DNA from: Flavipsychrobacter sp.
GTDB taxonomy: Bacteria; Bacteroidota; Bacteroidia; Chitinophagales; Chitinophagaceae
Direction of reading: 5' to 3'
NCBI GenBank assembly: GCA_031292525.1
Contig: JARLGY010000037.1
Coordinates: 62,001-126,000, forward strand
DNA: 64,000 nt
In this document: positions 8,169 to 16,237 of the stretch, one piece after another
Position numbering within the stretch: the stretch's first letter is position 1
How the letters are laid out: every line of letters begins with the position of its first letter
Made by a program: the position numbers and the translations under genes
The notes under the pieces: model-generated
Seen by the model: only the letters and a program-made list of their open reading frames with translations
Told to the model about the DNA's origin: nothing
Database searches by the model: none

Positions 8169-10565
8169 ATGCTGCAGGAGGCTACCATTACACAACCGGC
8201 AAGACTATCGTACGATGAGTTTAAAAGGGAAGTGCTTTCAGATTATCGTATGGCTATGGCCAGCCGCGAGGCCAGTCTTATAGGTCGCCGCGAGGTACTT
8301 ACGGGCAAGGCCAAATTTGGCATATTTGGAGATGGTAAAGAGCTGGCGCAGATAGCTGCCGCCAAGTGCATGAAGCCAGGCGATATACGCAGCGGGTACT
8401 ACCGCGACCAGACCCTGATGTTTGCCACAGGCATGAGCGATATTGAAAAATTCTTTTCGCAGCTGTATGCCAACCCTGATATAGAGCACGAACCATCAAC
8501 CGCAGGCCGCATGATGAATGGCCACTACGGCACGCGCTGGCTGGATGATGAAGGCAACTGGAAAGACCTGATGCAAACGCCGCAATCGAGCAGCGACATA
8601 AGCCCCACAGCCGGCCAAATGGTAAGGGCTTTGGGACTTGCTTTTGCCAGCAAGCTGTACCGCAATACCCCCGAGCTAAAGACCGGGTTTGAAAAGTTTA
8701 CCAGGAAGGGTAACGAGGTGGTGTTCTGCACCATTGGCGATGCTTCAACATCAGAAGGCTTGTTTTGGGAAACTGTAAATGCTGCCGGTGTACTGCAAGT
8801 GCCGCTTGCCATTTTTGTATGGGACGATGGTTATGGCATCAGCGTACCGCGCAAGTACCAGACCACTAAGAACAGCATAAGTGACGCACTGGCAGGTATG
8901 CAGTACGATAATAATAAAGGTGGTATAGATATATACACGGTAAAGGGCTGGGACTATGCCAGTTTGGTAAACACCATCCAGGAGGGTATAGCCCGCTGCC
9001 GCGAAACACAGATACCATGTATCTTTCACGTACAGGAAATTACTCAGCCGCAGGGGCACTCTACATCGGGCAGCCACGAGCGGTACAAGAATAAAGAAAG
9101 GCTGGAGTTTGAAAAGAACTGGGATTGCGTGGTTAAAATGCGCGAGTTCATAACGCTTAACGATATAGCCACAGAAGAAGAAATAGTTGCAGTAGAAGAG
9201 GAGGCTAAAGAAGAGGCCCGCAACGCCAAAAACCGCGCGTGGGATAACTTTTTATCGCCCATAAAAAACCACATCAAGCAAGCCGAGCAGGTGTGCAACC
9301 AGGTGGTATATGAGGGTGGCGAGAACGCCCAGAAAATAGCCGGTTTGGTACGGGAACTTACAAGTATAAAGGAACCTATACGTAAAGATATTGTACAAAC
9401 CCTGCGCAAGATACTGGCCCTGAGCCCCGCCAATAGCGAGGCTACAAAGCAATTGCGCAACTTCTACAACGCCACAAAAGCCGATAATAAAAGCAAATTT
9501 ACATCGCACCTGCACTCTGAGTCTGCACAAAACGCACTCAAAATAAAGGAGCAGCCTATTGCGTATGCTGATGATGCACAAATGCTGAATGGCTACGAGA
9601 TACTGAACAAATTTTTCGACTACACATTTGCCCACAACCCTGCAGTATTTGCCTTTGGCGAAGACCTGGGTAAGATAGGCGATGTGAACCAGGGCTTTGC
9701 CGGCCTGCAGGAAAAATATGGCGAACAGCGCATATTTGATACCGGCATACGCGAGGCTACCATTATAGGTCAGGGTATAGGTATGGCCATGCGTGGCCTG
9801 CGCCCTATAGCCGAGATACAGTACCTGGATTATATGCTGTACGCCCTGCAACCACTCAGCGACGATGTAGCTACGCTGCAATACCGCACCATGGGTGGCC
9901 AGAAGTGCCCGCTTATAGTACGTACCCGTGGCCACAGGCTTGAAGGTATATGGCACAGTGGCAGCCCCATAGCTATGATACTGAATGCCATACGCGGCAT
10001 GTACCTGTGTGTGCCCCGCAATATGGTGCAGGCAGCCGGCATGTACACTACCCTGCTGAAAAGCGATGAACCGGGTATGGTTATAGAATGTCTGAACGGC
10101 TACCGCCTGAAGGAAAAACTACCCAGCAACCTGGGCGAATATACAGTACCATTTGGCATACCAGAAGTGATACGCGAGGGCAGCGACGTGACCATAGTAT
10201 CGTACGGATCTACCCTGCGCATTATAGAAGATGCTATAGTACACTACCTGGAGCCACAAGGCATAAGCTGCGAGGTAATAGACGTAAGAACACTGTTGCC
10301 GTTCGATATCAATCACATGATAGTAGAATCGCTGAAGAAGACCAACCGCATTGTCTTTATAGATGAAGACGTACCCGGTGGTACCACAGCTTACATGTAC
10401 CAGCAGGTAATGGAGCTACAGGGTGGCTATCGCTGGCTGGATGTTGCACCGCGCACCATCACCGCCAATGCACACCGCCCTGCATACGCTACCGATGGCG
10501 ACTATTTCAGCAAGCCCAACGCAGAAGATATAGCTAGCGCTATAGAAAGCCTGATGAGCGAGTAG
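8169..10565 (+). CDS. 2-oxoacid dehydrogenase E1, fused alpha and beta subunits (branched-chain type)
   Basis: 798 residues: the thiamine diphosphate-dependent decarboxylase (E1) of a 2-oxoacid dehydrogenase complex. The alpha-like half (about 1-400) carries the ThDP/Mg motif GDASTSEG near residue 191, ending in WDDGYGIS. The beta-like half (about 460-798) has the transketolase pyrimidine domain (AFGEDLGKIGDVNQGFAGLQ, FDTGIREA) and the C-terminal domain (DVTIVSYGSTLRI, DVRTLLPFD). Single-chain E1s are usual in Bacteroidota and are generally annotated as 2-oxoisovalerate/alpha-keto acid dehydrogenase. A likely E2 partner lies at 41306-42694. No E3 is seen. Start: ATG at 8169, no overlap. Confidence 0.9.
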   Translation: MLQEATITQPARLSYDEFKREVLSDYRMAMASREASLIGRREVLTGKAKFGIFGDGKELAQIAAAKCMKPGDIRSGYYRDQTLMFATGMSDIEKFFSQLYANPDIEHEPSTAGRMMNGHYGTRWLDDEGNWKDLMQTPQSSSDISPTAGQMVRALGLAFASKLYRNTPELKTGFEKFTRKGNEVVFCTIGDASTSEGLFWETVNAAGVLQVPLAIFVWDDGYGISVPRKYQTTKNSISDALAGMQYDNNKGGIDIYTVKGWDYASLVNTIQEGIARCRETQIPCIFHVQEITQPQGHSTSGSHERYKNKERLEFEKNWDCVVKMREFITLNDIATEEEIVAVEEEAKEEARNAKNRAWDNFLSPIKNHIKQAEQVCNQVVYEGGENAQKIAGLVRELTSIKEPIRKDIVQTLRKILALSPANSEATKQLRNFYNATKADNKSKFTSHLHSESAQNALKIKEQPIAYADDAQMLNGYEILNKFFDYTFAHNPAVFAFGEDLGKIGDVNQGFAGLQEKYGEQRIFDTGIREATIIGQGIGMAMRGLRPIAEIQYLDYMLYALQPLSDDVATLQYRTMGGQKCPLIVRTRGHRLEGIWHSGSPIAMILNAIRGMYLCVPRNMVQAAGMYTTLLKSDEPGMVIECLNGYRLKEKLPSNLGEYTVPFGIPEVIREGSDVTIVSYGSTLRIIEDAIVHYLEPQGISCEVIDVRTLLPFDINHMIVESLKKTNRIVFIDEDVPGGTTAYMYQQVMELQGGYRWLDVAPRTITANAHRPAYATDGDYFSKPNAEDIASAIESLMSE

Positions 10566-10644
10566 GAATGGAGGCGCTGCTATATGTATGGATGTGTGAT
10601 AGCATGACATTATTTAAATAAACATTGCCTAAAACACAGTATAT

Positions 10645-11163
10645 ATGCAAGTACAGGAAGAGATAAACACAACACAAGCCAACCAGGCGCTGTTTGTACA
10701 AATGGCCGTAACCCTTTGGGATGGCATGAACAAACGCGTGGACAACCTGATAGATGGCCTCACAGATGAGCAACTGGCTGCAGAAACTGCACCGGGCCGT
10801 AATACAGGCACCTACCTGCTGGGCCACCTTACAGCAGTAAATGATGGTCTGCTTACCCTTATGGGCTGGGGCGAACGCCTGCACCCTGAACTGGATGAGA
10901 TGTTCCTGAAAACACCTGATAAATCGGGCCAGAACTTCCCACCCATAGCCACTCTTAAAGAATACTGGAAAACCATCAATGCAGAACTGGGTAAGCACAT
11001 CAGCGCTATGCAGCCGCAAGATTGGTTCACAAGGCATATGAGCGTATCGCCCGAAGATTTTGCAAAAGAACCTAACCGCAACAGGCTCAATGTACTAATG
11101 GGCCGCACGGTACACCAAAGCAATCACCTGGGGCAAATGCAATTCCTGAGCCCTAGGAAATAA
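10645..11163 (+). CDS. DinB/DfsB-family four-helix protein
   Basis: 172 residues of the DinB_2 four-helix type. A helix with MNKRVDNLIDGLTDEQL is followed by GRNTGTYLLGHLTAVNDG, and a C-terminal GRTVHQSNHLGQMQ. The His residues in GHLTAVND and HQSNHLGQ are the likely divalent metal ligands of the family. Members include bacillithiol/thiol S-transferases and proteins of unknown function, and the substrate cannot be told. It starts 79 nt after the E1 gene on the same strand and ends just before a convergent terminator pair. Confidence 0.8.
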   Translation: MQVQEEINTTQANQALFVQMAVTLWDGMNKRVDNLIDGLTDEQLAAETAPGRNTGTYLLGHLTAVNDGLLTLMGWGERLHPELDEMFLKTPDKSGQNFPPIATLKEYWKTINAELGKHISAMQPQDWFTRHMSVSPEDFAKEPNRNRLNVLMGRTVHQSNHLGQMQFLSPRK

Positions 11164-11187
11164 TTACAAATGATCTCTTATAAATAG

Positions 11188-11211
11188 GGGCTGTCGCGAT
11201 AAGCGCAGCCC
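11188..11211. terminator. Hairpin in the convergent dinB-like / O-antigen ligase gap
   Basis: GGGCTG (11188-11193) and CAGCCC (11206-11211) pair, with an inner CGC/GCG. The T-tract is weak on the plus strand. It may serve both convergent genes. Confidence 0.55.
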
Positions 11212-11226
11212 TTACACTTAGGGATT

Positions 11227-11243
11227 CTGCTCTCGCAGAGCAG
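11227..11243 (-). terminator. Hairpin at the end of the O-antigen ligase gene
   Basis: CTGCTCT-CGC-AGAGCAG is a perfect 7-bp stem with a 3-nt loop. It lies three bases past the ligase stop on the minus strand. No T-run follows, so termination strength is uncertain. Confidence 0.45.
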
Positions 11244-11245
11244 CA

Positions 11246-12475
11246 TTATACTAGCTCCTGCTCTCCCTCCCTGCTAAAGAAAAATAACGACGTAAGCACC
11301 GCGTAGAACACTACCCCATATTGGCGTGCAAGTACAGTTTCGGTAAAAAAAGTAACGCAAAGAATAATAAGCAAGTACAAGTACAGGTAGTCCATGCGGC
11401 GCACAGCGCTTACCAAATGTATGGCCAACGCCACCACTAGCAATACTATCCCCGCCAGCCCAAAAGAGAGCCACTCGTTCAGGTATTCATTGTGCGTATT
11501 ATAATATCCCACAGCCCAGCTATGCGATACAGAAAAGAAAAAATAATGGGCATCGAGCATGCGTTTTAACAGGCCAGGCCCTACCCCACCCAACCAGTAT
11601 CTGTGCAGCATCTGCATGTCTGTATTCCATACCAGTTTGCGCACATACATACTGTTGTCCGATATATCGCCACCCTTGTTAGCCACACCCGCAAACTGGA
11701 ATACCTCGCCCAGCCGCTGCCGCGAAAACGGGATGATGTACATAGCAGCAGCTAGCGCAGCTATACCACCCACAAGTTGCAGTTTATACCGGGCAAGCCT
11801 GTGGCGGTTCAGGTAAGCATAGTGCAGCAGTATAATGCACAAGGCTATTATAGCAGCCTTTGCCAGTAAGCAGAACAGGAATATAAAGAGCAGGTACAGC
11901 GCGGCATACTTCGGCCATACTCGTCTTCCCGGTTCTTGTTTTGCAAGCAGCAGTATGCATATAGCAAAGCAAATGAACATAGATAGGTAGGTAGGGTGTA
12001 TTTCGGTAATATGCTCCAGGTACATCCTATACTCAACATGAAACAGGGGTTGTGCAGCACCAGGTGCCAGGTAGTAATGGCCAACATACATAGCATTGGC
12101 AAGTACGCAGATGGTTATGCAGCCATATACAAACCAGTTGAGCTGTGCTCTTATAAGCGCCTTGCTGGCCGGGCTTATCACTGCAAAAAAGAAAGGCATC
12201 AGCAGGTAGCTGAGCCGGTGCTGCAGCAGTAAAAAAAACTGGTCTTTATAATTATCGGGAGTAACAGGAAACCAGAATAGAAACAAACAAAAGCAAGAGC
12301 CCAGCGCCAGTGCCCAACGGTAGTCGTTAAGGGGTGCCTTGTACTTATCAACAATACTAGCTACCAAAAAGTAAAGTGCTATTGCCAGCAAGGTAATCAC
12401 CTGCATTAGCATTGGCATAAAGAAACAAGTCATCAGCAGCCTGGCCGCCCAGGTATCAACTGCTTTGCGCTGCAT
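11246..12475 (-). CDS. O-antigen ligase/polymerase (Wzy_C family) membrane protein
   Basis: 409 residues with about ten hydrophobic segments along the chain, starting at LLMTCFFMPMLMQVITLLAI. The large periplasmic loop and the NTHNEYLNEWLSFGLAG motif near residue 315 are typical of the Wzy_C domain of WaaL ligases and some Wzy polymerases. These act in the inner membrane and transfer or polymerise lipid-linked glycans. The 5' end overlaps the upstream glycosyltransferase by 20 nt (12456-12475), so it is the last gene of a three-gene minus-strand operon. Ligase and polymerase cannot be separated by sequence alone. Confidence 0.8.
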   Translation of the reverse strand: MQRKAVDTWAARLLMTCFFMPMLMQVITLLAIALYFLVASIVDKYKAPLNDYRWALALGSCFCLFLFWFPVTPDNYKDQFFLLLQHRLSYLLMPFFFAVISPASKALIRAQLNWFVYGCITICVLANAMYVGHYYLAPGAAQPLFHVEYRMYLEHITEIHPTYLSMFICFAICILLLAKQEPGRRVWPKYAALYLLFIFLFCLLAKAAIIALCIILLHYAYLNRHRLARYKLQLVGGIAALAAAMYIIPFSRQRLGEVFQFAGVANKGGDISDNSMYVRKLVWNTDMQMLHRYWLGGVGPGLLKRMLDAHYFFFSVSHSWAVGYYNTHNEYLNEWLSFGLAGIVLLVVALAIHLVSAVRRMDYLYLYLLIILCVTFFTETVLARQYGVVFYAVLTSLFFFSREGEQELV

Positions 12476-13604
12476 ATTTCATTTTAGGTTTATGAAATTG
12501 CTGCATACAGCCTTTTACATAATTGGCAAATTCCTCTTTAAACCGCTCTACCGAAAAACGCAACGCATTCTCGCGTATTACTTCTCTATCATTCAGAGGG
12601 TGTGCGTCCAGTTGCTGCACTGCTGCCACAATGCTTTCTGTGGTCTGTTCTGCAAACAAGTACCCGGTTTTGCCATCCACTACGGTTTCGCGGTAGCCAC
12701 CATAGTCTAGTGCCAGTACCGGCGTACCGCATGCCTGCACTTCCACACACATGATGCCAAAATCTTCCTTGGCAGCAAATATGCATGCCTTTGCCTGCTG
12801 TATATATTGTATTAGCTCCTTGTCATCCTTATATCCCAGCCATGTTACGTTGGGGGTTTTGTGCAGCAGGTCTTTCATGGCTTTGGTACCATAGCCGTCA
12901 CCTATAAGCACCAGCTTCTTATCCGGCATCTGCTGGAAAGCCTTTACGATGAGGTCTATTTTCTTATACGGCACAAACCTGCCCAGGCACAAAAAGTAAT
13001 CTTCCCTGGGTAATGTAGAGAGTTGGAACTTATCGACCCTCACAGGTGGGTATATGACCACAGATGAACGATTGTAATTATCCTGTATCCGCTTCTGTAC
13101 ATGAATAGAATTGGCAATGAAAAAATCTACAGTTTTAGATGTTTTAAGATCCCAGCTGCGTATATAGTTTACAAATGCTTTGTACAGAACAGATGTACCC
13201 ATAGCGTGGGTGCTGGCGTAATCCTCATACATGTCCCACACATAGCGCATAGGTGTGTGGCAATAACAAACATGTAAAGTACCGGGTGTAGCAGTAAAAC
13301 CTTTGGCAACAGCATGCGAGGAAGAGATAACCATATCCTGCCCCTGTATACGAAACTGCTTCATAACAAAAGGCATCACCGGCAGCAGGTACCTGTATAT
13401 CCTGGTAATGAACGGGAAGTTTTGCAGTATAGAAACCTTTACAGGATAATCCTTCAACACCTGCTTTCTGTCACGCTCGTTAAAATGATTGAATAACGTA
13501 TAAACGGTTACCTCTTCATCTTCGTATATGTCAATTATATCACCCGCAACCTTTTCAGCCCCGCCATTTACAAAAAACCAGTCGTGAACAACAGATACCT
13601 TCAT
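12456..13604 (-). CDS. Glycosyltransferase, GT4 (GT-B fold)
   Basis: 382 residues of GT-B architecture. The N-terminal domain opens with VVHDWFFVNGGAEKVAGDI and contains the CYCHTPMRYVWD motif, which in related enzymes is typical of mannosyl/glycosyltransferases of cell-surface glycan synthesis. The C-terminal nucleotide-sugar domain has CLGRFVPYKKIDLIVKAF, VLIGDGYG and the EDFGIMCVEVQACGTPV segment that holds the conserved E(x7)E. No membrane segment, so a cytoplasmic enzyme. It starts 1 nt after the previous glycosyltransferase ends and overlaps the ligase. The sugar is not predictable. Confidence 0.85.
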   Translation of the reverse strand: MKVSVVHDWFFVNGGAEKVAGDIIDIYEDEEVTVYTLFNHFNERDRKQVLKDYPVKVSILQNFPFITRIYRYLLPVMPFVMKQFRIQGQDMVISSSHAVAKGFTATPGTLHVCYCHTPMRYVWDMYEDYASTHAMGTSVLYKAFVNYIRSWDLKTSKTVDFFIANSIHVQKRIQDNYNRSSVVIYPPVRVDKFQLSTLPREDYFLCLGRFVPYKKIDLIVKAFQQMPDKKLVLIGDGYGTKAMKDLLHKTPNVTWLGYKDDKELIQYIQQAKACIFAAKEDFGIMCVEVQACGTPVLALDYGGYRETVVDGKTGYLFAEQTTESIVAAVQQLDAHPLNDREVIRENALRFSVERFKEEFANYVKGCMQQFHKPKMKYAAQSS

Positions 13605-13605
13605 T

Positions 13606-14658
13606 TTATTCTTTGTTGTTTTCGGCTATGGTTTTAAAAATGATTTGGGCAGCGTTTGAATAATTATAATTCTCAGTTAATAAACTAGTATCTGGTGCCC
13701 GGTATGGCACGCCCGCAACATCTTCAAGCAATCTGCTGATGCCGTTTATATCGTCAGCATTGCAAAAGTAGGCATAATTGCCGTATAGCTCCCGGTAAGC
13801 GGCTATATCAGAACAAATAGCCTTGCATCCAAAATAAAGACCTTCAAGTACAGGTATGCCAAACCCTTCATATGCCGACATAGATGCCACCATCTCTGCC
13901 CTGCGATACAACACTGCAAGTTCCACATCTGTTACCCCTGCCATTATTTTCACATTGGTACCTGCTAATGATTTCTCATCCATACCGGTATTTTTAAACA
14001 CCTTGCTCTTATCACCTACAATAATAAGTGTGTAGTTGTCTTTTATGCTGCTTTTCAGGAAAGCTTCTACGAGTTTCTGATGGTTCTTGCGTGGGTTAAA
14101 GGAGCCCACAGATAGTATTATCTTTTCCTTAGCCGTAGCATGTGCATCTTCTGTTTGCCAGTGCGGCGCTATACCATTGTAGGTTACAGTTATTTTGTCT
14201 GGTGCAATTTCAAGCGTTTGTGCTATCTCAGTAGCTATTGTATTACTTACGGTAAAAATATGCCTGGCTTTGCGTGCCAGTCGGGGCACCAACCATTTAT
14301 ACCATGTGGCGAACAGTGGAGTGTTCCATTGTTTAGGGTACATAAATGCCAGGTCGTGTATGGTAATGTAAGCATTATTATATGCCACCGGCGCCGTATT
14401 GGCCAGGTTCAGTAATGGTGGATCGCCAAGCTGGTTAAGGTGTAGCGGCAAGTCTATCTGTTCCCAGTTGTGCCCTTTATAATCGCCTATTACCTGGGCA
14501 TTAAACTCTGCTGCAAGATCATGGTGAATGATATCTGCAGGTGTGAGGAACACAACATCAGGGTTTATTTTTAATATTTGCCTGCTACATTCAATTCCAT
14601 ACCTTTGTACCCCTGAAATGGGCTGTGTCAGAAAACGGGCATTGATAAATACTTTCAT
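13606..14658 (-). CDS. Glycosyltransferase, GT4 (GT-B fold)
   Basis: 350 residues, GT-B fold. The N-terminus has NARFLTQPISGVQRYG, the usual start of GT4 enzymes related to mannosyl/rhamnosyltransferases. The C-terminal half has LSVGSFNPRKNHQKLVEAF, IIVGDKS and the YEGFGIPVLEGLYFG acceptor motif with both glutamates. It is the first gene of the minus-strand operon GT-GT-ligase, divergent from the ABC exporter genes with 54 bp between the starts, so both arms of the locus probably share that promoter region. Start: ATG at 14658. Confidence 0.85.
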   Translation of the reverse strand: MKVFINARFLTQPISGVQRYGIECSRQILKINPDVVFLTPADIIHHDLAAEFNAQVIGDYKGHNWEQIDLPLHLNQLGDPPLLNLANTAPVAYNNAYITIHDLAFMYPKQWNTPLFATWYKWLVPRLARKARHIFTVSNTIATEIAQTLEIAPDKITVTYNGIAPHWQTEDAHATAKEKIILSVGSFNPRKNHQKLVEAFLKSSIKDNYTLIIVGDKSKVFKNTGMDEKSLAGTNVKIMAGVTDVELAVLYRRAEMVASMSAYEGFGIPVLEGLYFGCKAICSDIAAYRELYGNYAYFCNADDINGISRLLEDVAGVPYRAPDTSLLTENYNYSNAAQIIFKTIAENNKE

Positions 14659-14712
14659 TTAATAATACTGCAGCGGATTTACTGACTGTAAAAATATCAA
14701 CAAATAAGTTGT

Positions 14713-15462
14713 ATGCAAAACGTTACTCGTATCTATGCACTAAGCAAACGAAACGTAATACTAAGATACAAAAGTTCATTGATCGGTTTTTTCTGGGGTT
14801 TTTTTAAGCCTTTGCTGTACTTGTTTATATTTATAGTCATATTCAGTTCCCAGTTCAATTCTATTAACAATTATATACTATACGCTACATCGGGACTCAT
14901 ATTCTGGTTCTTTTTTGCCAATGTCACCAACCAGTCTATAGCAAATATTGTAGGGTCTTCCGGTATTATCAAATCGCTGAGCATCCCCTCTATTTTCTTC
15001 CCTTTGTCAGATATGATAAGTGAGCTCTTTAACCTGGTACTTACACTCTTTGTATTTGTGATACTGATGCACTGGTTTGGCATTATATATAGCCTTAAAT
15101 TGCTGCTCATTATACCCGCCGCTTTGCTATTTGGTTTGTTCTCACTGGGCATCACCCTTATATTATCATCTCTTAATGTTTTTTTCAGGGATATTGGTAT
15201 TGTATGGGGCACAGTGCAGCCAGCGTTGTTTTACCTTACCCCAATAGCCTACCCGGAAAGTCTGATACCGCCGCACTATAAATTTATAATAAAATGTAAT
15301 CCTATTTACTATTATATCTCACTGGCTCGCGGTATTTTTTACGATGCAACAGTACCCCCTGCACATTTATGGCTGCTCTGTGGAGTGATGGCAATATTTA
15401 TGTATGCTGTAGGCCTCGTTATATTCAACAAATTAAAGAACCAGTTTATTTCTGCAATATAG
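14713..15462 (+). CDS. ABC-2 type polysaccharide exporter permease (Wzm-like)
   Basis: 249 residues with six hydrophobic helices and an N-terminal amphipathic stretch (RIYALSKRNVILRYKSSLIGFFW) typical of Wzm/KpsM-type permeases. Conserved features include LGLAL-like segments replaced here by LLFGLFSLGITLILSSLNVFFRDIG and the YLTPIAYPESLIP loop. It forms the membrane pore that exports an undecaprenyl-linked glycan, powered by the ATPase gene that starts 2 nt downstream. The start ATG at 14713 fits the family N-terminus. Confidence 0.85.
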   Translation: MQNVTRIYALSKRNVILRYKSSLIGFFWGFFKPLLYLFIFIVIFSSQFNSINNYILYATSGLIFWFFFANVTNQSIANIVGSSGIIKSLSIPSIFFPLSDMISELFNLVLTLFVFVILMHWFGIIYSLKLLLIIPAALLFGLFSLGITLILSSLNVFFRDIGIVWGTVQPALFYLTPIAYPESLIPPHYKFIIKCNPIYYYISLARGIFYDATVPPAHLWLLCGVMAIFMYAVGLVIFNKLKNQFISAI

Positions 15463-15464
15463 GT

Positions 15465-16199
15465 ATGGTATCAACACAGGATGACCTCATAATACTAAAA
15501 GATGTTTCTGTTAGCTATTGGCAAAACAATGTTGGTGTTCATTCTATTAAGGACCTTGTTGTGCAAAGAAAGAACCCTTTCCAGAGCAAAACTATTTTGC
15601 AGAATATCTCTCTTACCGTAAAAAAGGGCGAAAGCCTGGGCATGCTGGGGCGCAATGGTTGTGGTAAAAGTACACTGCTGCGCACCATAGCAGGTATTAT
15701 AAAGCCACAAACTGGCACGGTTGAGGTAAAGGGCACTTTTGCTCCTATACTGGCCATTGGGGCGGGGCTTGAAGCTGAGCTCAACGGTTATGAGAATATC
15801 TCTCTTTTACTTTCATTATATGGCACCAATAAAAAAAATGGTGATCCTTTGGGCAATATCAGGGAATTTTCAGAGTTAACAGATGAGGTGCTGCGCATGC
15901 CGGTAAAACGATATTCTTCGGGTATGGTGGCGCGCCTGGCATTTTCTATATCATTGGCCAATGAGGCTGATATATTGATCATAGACGAAGTATTAGCGGT
16001 AGGCGACCAAGGCTTCCAGGCAAAGTGCATGGAAAAAATATACCAGATAAAAAAAGAAGGTAAAACCATATTATTTGTATCTCACTTCCCCGATGCTGTG
16101 CAACAAATATGCGATAAAGCAGTATTGTTAGAAAACGGTTCAATTGTAGAAAATGGCAACGTTGAATATGTTTGTAATAAATACAGCCAGTTATTTTAA
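15465..16199 (+). CDS. ABC exporter ATPase for polysaccharide (Wzt-like, short form)
   Basis: 244 residues from the ATG at 15465, 2 nt after the permease stop. A longer frame opens at 15369, but it would lie inside the permease gene. Walker A GRNGCGKST (about 61-69), the signature region YSSGMVARLAFS and Walker B ILIIDEVLAVGD are intact. The long linker before Walker A (VQRKNPFQSK) is the usual Wzt/TagH form. The protein stops after the nucleotide-binding domain, so it lacks the C-terminal carbohydrate-recognition domain of O9a-type Wzt. Export is therefore presumably not coupled to terminal-sugar recognition (inference). Confidence 0.88.
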   Translation: MVSTQDDLIILKDVSVSYWQNNVGVHSIKDLVVQRKNPFQSKTILQNISLTVKKGESLGMLGRNGCGKSTLLRTIAGIIKPQTGTVEVKGTFAPILAIGAGLEAELNGYENISLLLSLYGTNKKNGDPLGNIREFSELTDEVLRMPVKRYSSGMVARLAFSISLANEADILIIDEVLAVGDQGFQAKCMEKIYQIKKEGKTILFVSHFPDAVQQICDKAVLLENGSIVENGNVEYVCNKYSQLF

Positions 16200-16237
16200 T
16201 ATTGCAATCCTAAAAAGATCAGCCGAGGTAATACATA

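Noticed and set aside
15369-15464. Upstream extension of the Wzt-like frame
   Set aside because: It lies inside the permease gene; the ATG at 15465 follows the permease stop directly.
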